Origin: CAYNST01 sp964399955
GTDB lineage: Bacteria > Pseudomonadota > Gammaproteobacteria > Pseudomonadales > Cellvibrionaceae
Length of the DNA stretch: 9,087 nt
Direction of reading: 5' to 3'
NCBI GenBank assembly: GCA_964399955.1
Contig: CAYNST010000133.1
Coordinates: 1 to 9,087 of the forward strand
Both the position numbers and the translations under genes were made by a program. The notes below the pieces were generated by a model. That model was not told the origin of the DNA. It did not search any database and was given only the letters and a program-made list of their open reading frames with translations. Shown here one piece after another: positions 5,153 to 9,087 of this stretch. Every line of letters begins with the position of its first letter. Positions within the stretch are counted from its first letter, which is position 1.

Positions 5153-6937
5153 ATGACGTTGCAACCAGTAAAAAAATGGGTGAGGGCTTTGGTATGTTCC
5201 GGTCTATTGATTTTACCTGGCTTGGCGTTCTCTGCACCTGTCATTGATGTATTGGTGCTTTACATAGACGCCGCGCAGAAAACCCAGGCCGGCCGGGATA
5301 TTGACGCCCGCATTGCCTCTTACATCAGCTACAGCAATCAGGCGTTTGCCAACAGTAATATCGATATGCGCCTGAGGCTGGTGGGCTCAGAGAAAGTTAA
5401 TCTGGATTACACCTATGTCACCGAAGACAACCTGGCCGCCTTGCGCCGTAATAACGAGGTTGCCAGATTGCGGCAGAGGTATGGAGCCGACCTGGTCACG
5501 CTGATCAACCTCAGGCAACCCACAGCGGGCGGCTATGTTTGCGGTATTGCCTACGTGCCTCCGGGCAATAGCCGTACCGGCCGTTTTCACAGCAATGCCT
5601 CCACGGCCGCATTCAGTCTGGTGGGGGTCAATTGCGGCTTGAGCACCTTTGCGCACGAGTTGGGCCACAATATGGGCCTGGGCCACTCCCATGTGCAAAA
5701 CAGTGAGGGCGGGGTCTGGAGCTGGGCGCGGGGCCACGGCGTGCAAAGCCTGTTCAGCACCATCATGGCCTACCCCCATTCCTACGGCACTCACACCCAA
5801 CTGCAGCAGTTTTCCAACCCTCAACAGACTCAGTGCCGGGGTTTTGCCTGCGGCTCGGACACGAGCCGGCGTGACGGTGCGGATGCCGCAACCAACCTGA
5901 ATGCCTTGGGCTCACAGGTGGAAGCTTTCATGCCAGCGATAACGGCCACAGACAACCAGGGCGGGCAAGACAACCGGCAGCTGCCGGTGTGCAACAAGTC
6001 GGAACCGCAGAACAATCTGATCGTCGACGGCGAGTTCAACAGCCTGCAGCACTGGACCACGCTGTTTGATGCGTCACAACTGTCCACTGCGCAAGTCGGC
6101 CGCGACTGTATCGACAACCTTCTGGTGGTTGGCAGACGCACCCAGGCCCATGGCAACGCCGTTCAAAACCTGGGCAACCGGTTGCAGCTGGGCCGGGACT
6201 ACAATTTGTCGGCCAAGCTCGGGGTGCTCAACATTAGCCGCGACACCGTCATGATCGCCTTGAGAATTGAAGAGAGCGGCCGGTTTCGCTACCAGTATCT
6301 GCCTGCCCTTTCCGTAGCGGGCAGTGAGCTTTCAAGCTACAGTGAAAGCTTCCGCCTGGACGCCGCAGTACAGCCAGATAACATTGAGCTACTGGTATAC
6401 GGCCCGGCGCCCGGCGTTGATATCCTGGTGGATGAATTGACATTGACCGAGGTAGCTCCACAGGTGTCCGCCGATACTGAGGGCGGCAACCGCACGGTGC
6501 TGCACGAGGAATTTGAGGGCGTGGCCCAGGGTTGGAGCAGTTACGGCAATAGCCGCAGCGTGTTTTCAACCCACGCCGATCAGGGTGAATACAGTCTCAG
6601 AACTCACTCCCGAACTTATAACTACTCCGGCCCCATGCGTGAAATGACCGGCTTGTTCGAGGCTGACACGGATTACAGCATCAGCACTCGTGTGTTCATT
6701 GACCACCCTGCATTGCGCTCGGCTCCTGTACAAATCTGGGTTTATTATTTGGATGACAACGGCGAACACTGGGTAGAGGCTGCCAATCAGCGCCTGCCAA
6801 GCAACAGCTGGCAAACATTAACTGGAGAGTTTTCGCTTCAGCCGGTGGGTGAAATCACCCAGGCGCGCCTGTTGATTGCCGGGCCCGGCGCCGAGGCAGA
6901 ACTGTACATAGACGATCTGAGCGCCGTTCGACAGTAA
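5153..6937 (+). CDS. secreted reprolysin-like zinc metalloprotease with two CBM/galactose-binding-like C-terminal modules
   Basis: 594 residues. A signal peptide spans residues 1-28 (LVCSGLLILPGLAFSA, cleavage likely before PVID). The catalytic domain follows at once (about 29-256) with the metzincin zinc site HELGHNMGLGH (His168, Glu169, His172, His178) and a Met-turn at TIMAY (Met205). Cys130/Cys161 and Cys228/Cys233 could form disulfides. Two beta-sandwich modules follow: about 287-434 (NLIVDGEFNSLQHW to ILVDELTLTEV) and about 447-592 (VLHEEFEGVAQGW to LYIDDLSAVR). The second has the SRTYNYSGP...Y-S-I-S pattern of CBM4/9/22-like domains. The family (M12B-like, ADAM/reprolysin fold) normally has an N-terminal prodomain; none is present, but the preceding gene may encode it. 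Export is probably by Sec, then type II secretion. I chose the ATG at 5153 (GGAG six bases upstream) over 5126, whose extra nine residues disrupt the signal peptide start and which lacks a good ribosome binding site. Confidence 0.95.
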   Translation: MTLQPVKKWVRALVCSGLLILPGLAFSAPVIDVLVLYIDAAQKTQAGRDIDARIASYISYSNQAFANSNIDMRLRLVGSEKVNLDYTYVTEDNLAALRRNNEVARLRQRYGADLVTLINLRQPTAGGYVCGIAYVPPGNSRTGRFHSNASTAAFSLVGVNCGLSTFAHELGHNMGLGHSHVQNSEGGVWSWARGHGVQSLFSTIMAYPHSYGTHTQLQQFSNPQQTQCRGFACGSDTSRRDGADAATNLNALGSQVEAFMPAITATDNQGGQDNRQLPVCNKSEPQNNLIVDGEFNSLQHWTTLFDASQLSTAQVGRDCIDNLLVVGRRTQAHGNAVQNLGNRLQLGRDYNLSAKLGVLNISRDTVMIALRIEESGRFRYQYLPALSVAGSELSSYSESFRLDAAVQPDNIELLVYGPAPGVDILVDELTLTEVAPQVSADTEGGNRTVLHEEFEGVAQGWSSYGNSRSVFSTHADQGEYSLRTHSRTYNYSGPMREMTGLFEADTDYSISTRVFIDHPALRSAPVQIWVYYLDDNGEHWVEAANQRLPSNSWQTLTGEFSLQPVGEITQARLLIAGPGAEAELYIDDLSAVRQ

Positions 6938-6960
6938 GCGGCCGGTACAACCACCAGGCA

Positions 6961-6983
6961 GGCACCTTAGGGTGCCGTTTTTT
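6961..6983 (+). terminator. Rho-independent terminator after the metalloprotease gene
   Basis: A perfect six-base stem GGCACC/GGTGCC (6961-6966 with 6971-6976) with a four-base loop TTAG is followed by GTTTTTT. It starts 24 bases after the TAA at 6935-6937. On the minus strand there is no T-run after the hairpin, so it serves the plus-strand unit and separates it from the convergent minus-strand gene ending at 6992. Confidence 0.88.
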
Positions 6984-6991
6984 ATTGCTCG

Positions 6992-7624
6992 TTAACCGGC
7001 CCAGCTCTGCCATGCCAAACGCCATTGCGCCCGCAGCGGCTCAGTAACCGGGGCGTAGAGCAGCCACCAAAGGGCGCCGCAGTTGATGGCTGCGAGCAGG
7101 TGGAATTTTAGCAGAAATCCGGTTTTTTGCGTTTTATGTCGAAATGCCCGCTGCGCCACAAGCGCGCCGGGCCAGCCACCGGCCAGCGCCAGCAGATGCA
7201 GACGCAGTTCGGGGGTGCGCCGTGCGCCGCGCCGGGCCGCGAGTTTGTCTGCCCCATATTGGACGTAAGTGGCAGCGCTTAGGATGGAATAGACCAGCAA
7301 CAGCAGCAGATAGTGTCGGTTGCCCAGCGTCAGGTACAACAAAAACAGAAAAAACAAACCGGTGACGCACAATGCCAAGATCAACGGCCGCCTGACCCTG
7401 GTCAACCCGCGTTCGCGTTTCAGAAACTGAACCTTCCGGGCGCAGGGTTTTGTTTTGCCGTCGCGCCCAGGCACATAGGTAACGGCTTCGCTCGTCGACG
7501 GTCTGCGCGACCCGCGAGGGAAGTCCTTGATATGTACAAACAATTTTGCGCCGCCCGCACTTGGGGTAATGAAACCGTAACCCTGTGCATCGTTCCAGTA
7601 ACTTATGTGACCCTGCTGCCGCAT
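6992..7624 (-). CDS. cold-shock domain + DUF1294 membrane protein
   Basis: 210 residues. Residues 1-68 are a cold-shock (OB-fold) domain with both RNA-binding motifs (YGFIT at 16-20 and LFVHI at 28-32). Residues about 80-195 are a DUF1294 membrane domain: hydrophobic segments at about 80-99, 104-121, 142-155 and 174-191, and the family core YGADKLAARRGARRTPE, then LLALAGGWPGAL and FRHKTQKTGF. The fusion is a known architecture; it would place a nucleic-acid-binding domain on the cytoplasmic face of the inner membrane, but its function is unknown. I chose the ATG at 7624 because the product then starts MRQQGHIS, as cold-shock domains do, with AAGGCGGA just upstream. An ATG at 7645 would add seven residues and overlap the GNAT stop as TAATG, so coupled initiation there is a real alternative. 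Confidence 0.92.
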   Translation of the reverse strand: MRQQGHISYWNDAQGYGFITPSAGGAKLFVHIKDFPRGSRRPSTSEAVTYVPGRDGKTKPCARKVQFLKRERGLTRVRRPLILALCVTGLFFLFLLYLTLGNRHYLLLLLVYSILSAATYVQYGADKLAARRGARRTPELRLHLLALAGGWPGALVAQRAFRHKTQKTGFLLKFHLLAAINCGALWWLLYAPVTEPLRAQWRLAWQSWAG

Positions 7625-7644
7625 TGATTCCGCCTTGAAAGCCA

Positions 7645-8094
7645 TTAGCAGCTGAGCGTAAAAAACTCCCAACTGCTCTGCCGCGCCCCCAGCGACCGGT
7701 AGAGCGCTTGAGCCTCGGTGTTGTCGTGCGCGGTGAGCCACTGCAGCCTGGCCGCACCCCTCGACCGGGCAAATGCCTGGCAATGGCTGACCAGCGCCCG
7801 CGCCAATCCCTGCCGCCGCCGCTCCGGAACAACGTAAAGGTCGTTCATGATGGCGACCTGCCGCGCCAGGGTGGAGGCGTAACCGAAGTATACGCTGGCG
7901 AAAGCCACCTGCTCCCCTCCCAACCAACATCCAAACAGGCAGCCTTTGTCCGACTGCAGGGAAAACTGCGAAAAAAATCGTCGATTGGTCACCTCATCGA
8001 CCGGGGTTGCCTGGTAGAACGCCTGATACTGCTTGATCAGAGGCAGAAACTGGTGCAGGTTTTGCGGGGTAACAGGGGCAAGAAGAGGCTCCAT
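7645..8094 (-). CDS. GNAT-family N-acetyltransferase
   Basis: 149 residues, a single complete GNAT domain. Motif A, the acetyl-CoA pyrophosphate loop, is seen as NDLYVVPERRRQGLARAL (residues 84-101, with the R-x-x-G-x-A core at 93-98). Motif B follows as LQWLTAHDNTEAQALYRSLG (117-136), containing the usual N-x-x-A-x-x-L-Y-x-x-x-G pattern. Such enzymes move an acetyl group from acetyl-CoA to an amine on a small molecule or protein; the substrate cannot be told from sequence. The start is the ATG at 8094; the ribosome binding site is weak (TGAGACC further upstream). The stop TAA at 7647-7645 shares one base with a possible ATG of the cold-shock/DUF1294 gene, so the two are probably co-transcribed. 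Confidence 0.93.
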   Translation of the reverse strand: MEPLLAPVTPQNLHQFLPLIKQYQAFYQATPVDEVTNRRFFSQFSLQSDKGCLFGCWLGGEQVAFASVYFGYASTLARQVAIMNDLYVVPERRRQGLARALVSHCQAFARSRGAARLQWLTAHDNTEAQALYRSLGARQSSWEFFTLSC

Positions 8095-8108
8095 GGGGCA
8101 ATAGGTCT

Positions 8109-8138
8109 CAGGCTGTAAATGGCCAATATAACAGCCTG
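8109..8138. repeat. inverted repeat CAGGCTG/CAGCCTG between the HPP and GNAT genes
   Basis: Seven-base perfect arms (8109-8115 and 8132-8138) are separated by 16 bases. It sits 15 bases upstream of the GNAT ATG, in the 69-base gap after the HPP-protein stop. No T-run follows on the minus strand, so it is not a standard terminator. It could be a regulator site or a leader hairpin of the GNAT gene. Confidence 0.3.
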
Positions 8139-8163
8139 CAGGCGCGCAGCTAAAGCTACGCGG

Positions 8164-9087
8164 TCACGACTCGGCGGAAGCCTTATTGGTGGACCCCGCC
8201 GAAACCCGCACCCAATGCCCATCTCGAAGCACCACCTCAAACCGCGCCCAGCGATGAAAATCGCGCTTCAGACAGACGCCGGTGTCGTAGGCCCCGGCAC
8301 CGGCCACCGTCTTGTAAATCACTTTCTCACCGGAGCGCCCATTGGCCTCCGAAGCATCAATGACCTGACAGATACTCCAGCGCTCCCCCAGCTGGCCATT
8401 GCTGTAATAATGTCCGGCAATGATGTTAGCCGGATGGGCGGCGTTCTGTTCTGCGTGAGTTACCGCCAATTCAAACAGACGCGCCAGATCTTCGGCGGTG
8501 ACGTCGATCAATGAATTAATTTGCTGCATTGCAGCGGAGAAATCCTCATGAGTAAGCTCTACGCGGCGCTCTGCCGGAGTGGCGGCGGCCTTCTGGTGCC
8601 TGCGCACGATGTGGACCGGGTAGCGTCGCCAATGGAAGGCGCTGTTGAAGACCACTGCCACGGCAACGATCACCACTACGTTGATAAGAATCGGATACAC
8701 CACATAATTGTAGCCCAGCGCCTGAATTTGCTCCCCTCCAATCACCGCCGTGAGCGCCGTGGCACCACCCGGCGGATGAATGCAGCGCAAGTAATACATA
8801 GCGCCCACTGAGGCGCCAACGGCAAGGGCAAAGGCCCAGGGCGAACCGCCAAACAGCTTGTAACAGGACACACCGATTGCGGCAGAAACGACATGCCCGG
8901 CCACCACCGGCCAGGGCTGAGACAAGGCGCCGTGCGGCACGGCATACAGCAGCACCGCAGAGGCACCCATGGACGCGACGATCATGGCCGTCCCCTGAGG
9001 GTCCAGATACCACTGGGAAACCCAGCAGACCCCGGCAATTCCCAAAAAGGCCCCCAGGGCGGAAATGAGCTTTTCGGTATAGCTGGT
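8164..9087 (-). CDS. HPP-family membrane protein, N-terminal end missing
   Basis: Partial: the frame is open to the right edge (it reads TSYTEKLISALGAFLGIAG from base 9087), so the start lies outside the window and the TTG at 9045 is internal. 307 residues are visible. The first 165 or so are hydrophobic, about four to five membrane segments, with the family hallmark CIHPPGGATAL at residues 102-112 after VGASVGAMYYLR, and a further segment ILINVVVIVAVAVVF ending at HWRRYP. After that comes a cytoplasmic region of about 140 residues (LTHEDFSAAMQQINSLIDVT, then a mixed domain ending near the Ser/Ala-rich tail). Some plant and cyanobacterial HPP proteins import nitrite; for bacterial relatives with this kind of C-terminal extension the substrate is unknown. 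The extension does not look like the CBS pair found in other HPP proteins. The family call is firm. Confidence 0.93.
   Translation of the reverse strand, partial: TSYTEKLISALGAFLGIAGVCWVSQWYLDPQGTAMIVASMGASAVLLYAVPHGALSQPWPVVAGHVVSAAIGVSCYKLFGGSPWAFALAVGASVGAMYYLRCIHPPGGATALTAVIGGEQIQALGYNYVVYPILINVVVIVAVAVVFNSAFHWRRYPVHIVRRHQKAAATPAERRVELTHEDFSAAMQQINSLIDVTAEDLARLFELAVTHAEQNAAHPANIIAGHYYSNGQLGERWSICQVIDASEANGRSGEKVIYKTVAGAGAYDTGVCLKRDFHRWARFEVVLRDGHWVRVSAGSTNKASAES

Noticed and set aside
5387..5824. 145-codon minus-strand open frame inside the metalloprotease gene
   Set aside because: It is a shadow of the protease catalytic domain, which has an unmistakable zinc-binding motif in the plus-strand frame.
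7625..7930. N-terminal extension of the cold-shock/DUF1294 frame up to 7930
   Set aside because: The extra residues are an alternative-frame translation of the GNAT gene (low-complexity Gly/Ala/Arg); the cold-shock domain begins at the ATG at 7624.

Overview
The window looks like chromosomal DNA from a marine-type gammaproteobacterium of the Pseudomonadales/Cellvibrionales kind. This is an inference from GC-rich coding, several protein families that I recall as typical of Pseudomonas and its relatives (a 236-residue S4/RsuA-like protein, a small acidic protein, a cold-shock + DUF1294 fusion), and a secreted metalloprotease carrying carbohydrate-binding-like modules. There are no tRNAs, rRNAs, insertion sequences, phage genes or CRISPR arrays. 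Both ends cut through genes.

Layout. Positions 1-934 (+) hold the 3' part of a luciferase-like flavin monooxygenase. It ends tail-to-tail, with overlapping stop codons, against a minus-strand cluster transcribed from about 3440 down to 931: a pseudouridine-synthase-like RNA-binding protein, a cytoplasmic protein of unknown function (possibly DUF432-like) and a small MscS-type channel. A divergent intergenic region with a palindrome and a -10-like element separates this cluster from a small, very acidic plus-strand protein (3605-3997). A 440-base non-coding stretch follows (3998-4437), unusually rich in inverted repeats, including one probable terminator.

Positions 4438-6937 (+) hold the most interesting unit. 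A membrane-anchored protein whose periplasmic domain resembles the prodomain of bacterial reprolysin-like metalloproteases lies 34 bases upstream of a secreted reprolysin-like zinc metalloprotease. That protease starts its catalytic domain directly after the signal peptide and has two C-terminal galactose-binding/CBM-like modules. I infer that the pair is a protease and its separately encoded prodomain, acting as chaperone or inhibitor. A clear Rho-independent terminator closes the unit at 6961-6983.

Positions 6992-9087 (-) hold a cold-shock-domain + DUF1294 membrane protein, a GNAT acetyltransferase immediately upstream of it (possibly translationally coupled), and an HPP-family membrane protein cut by the right edge of the window. 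These look like ordinary housekeeping or accessory genes.
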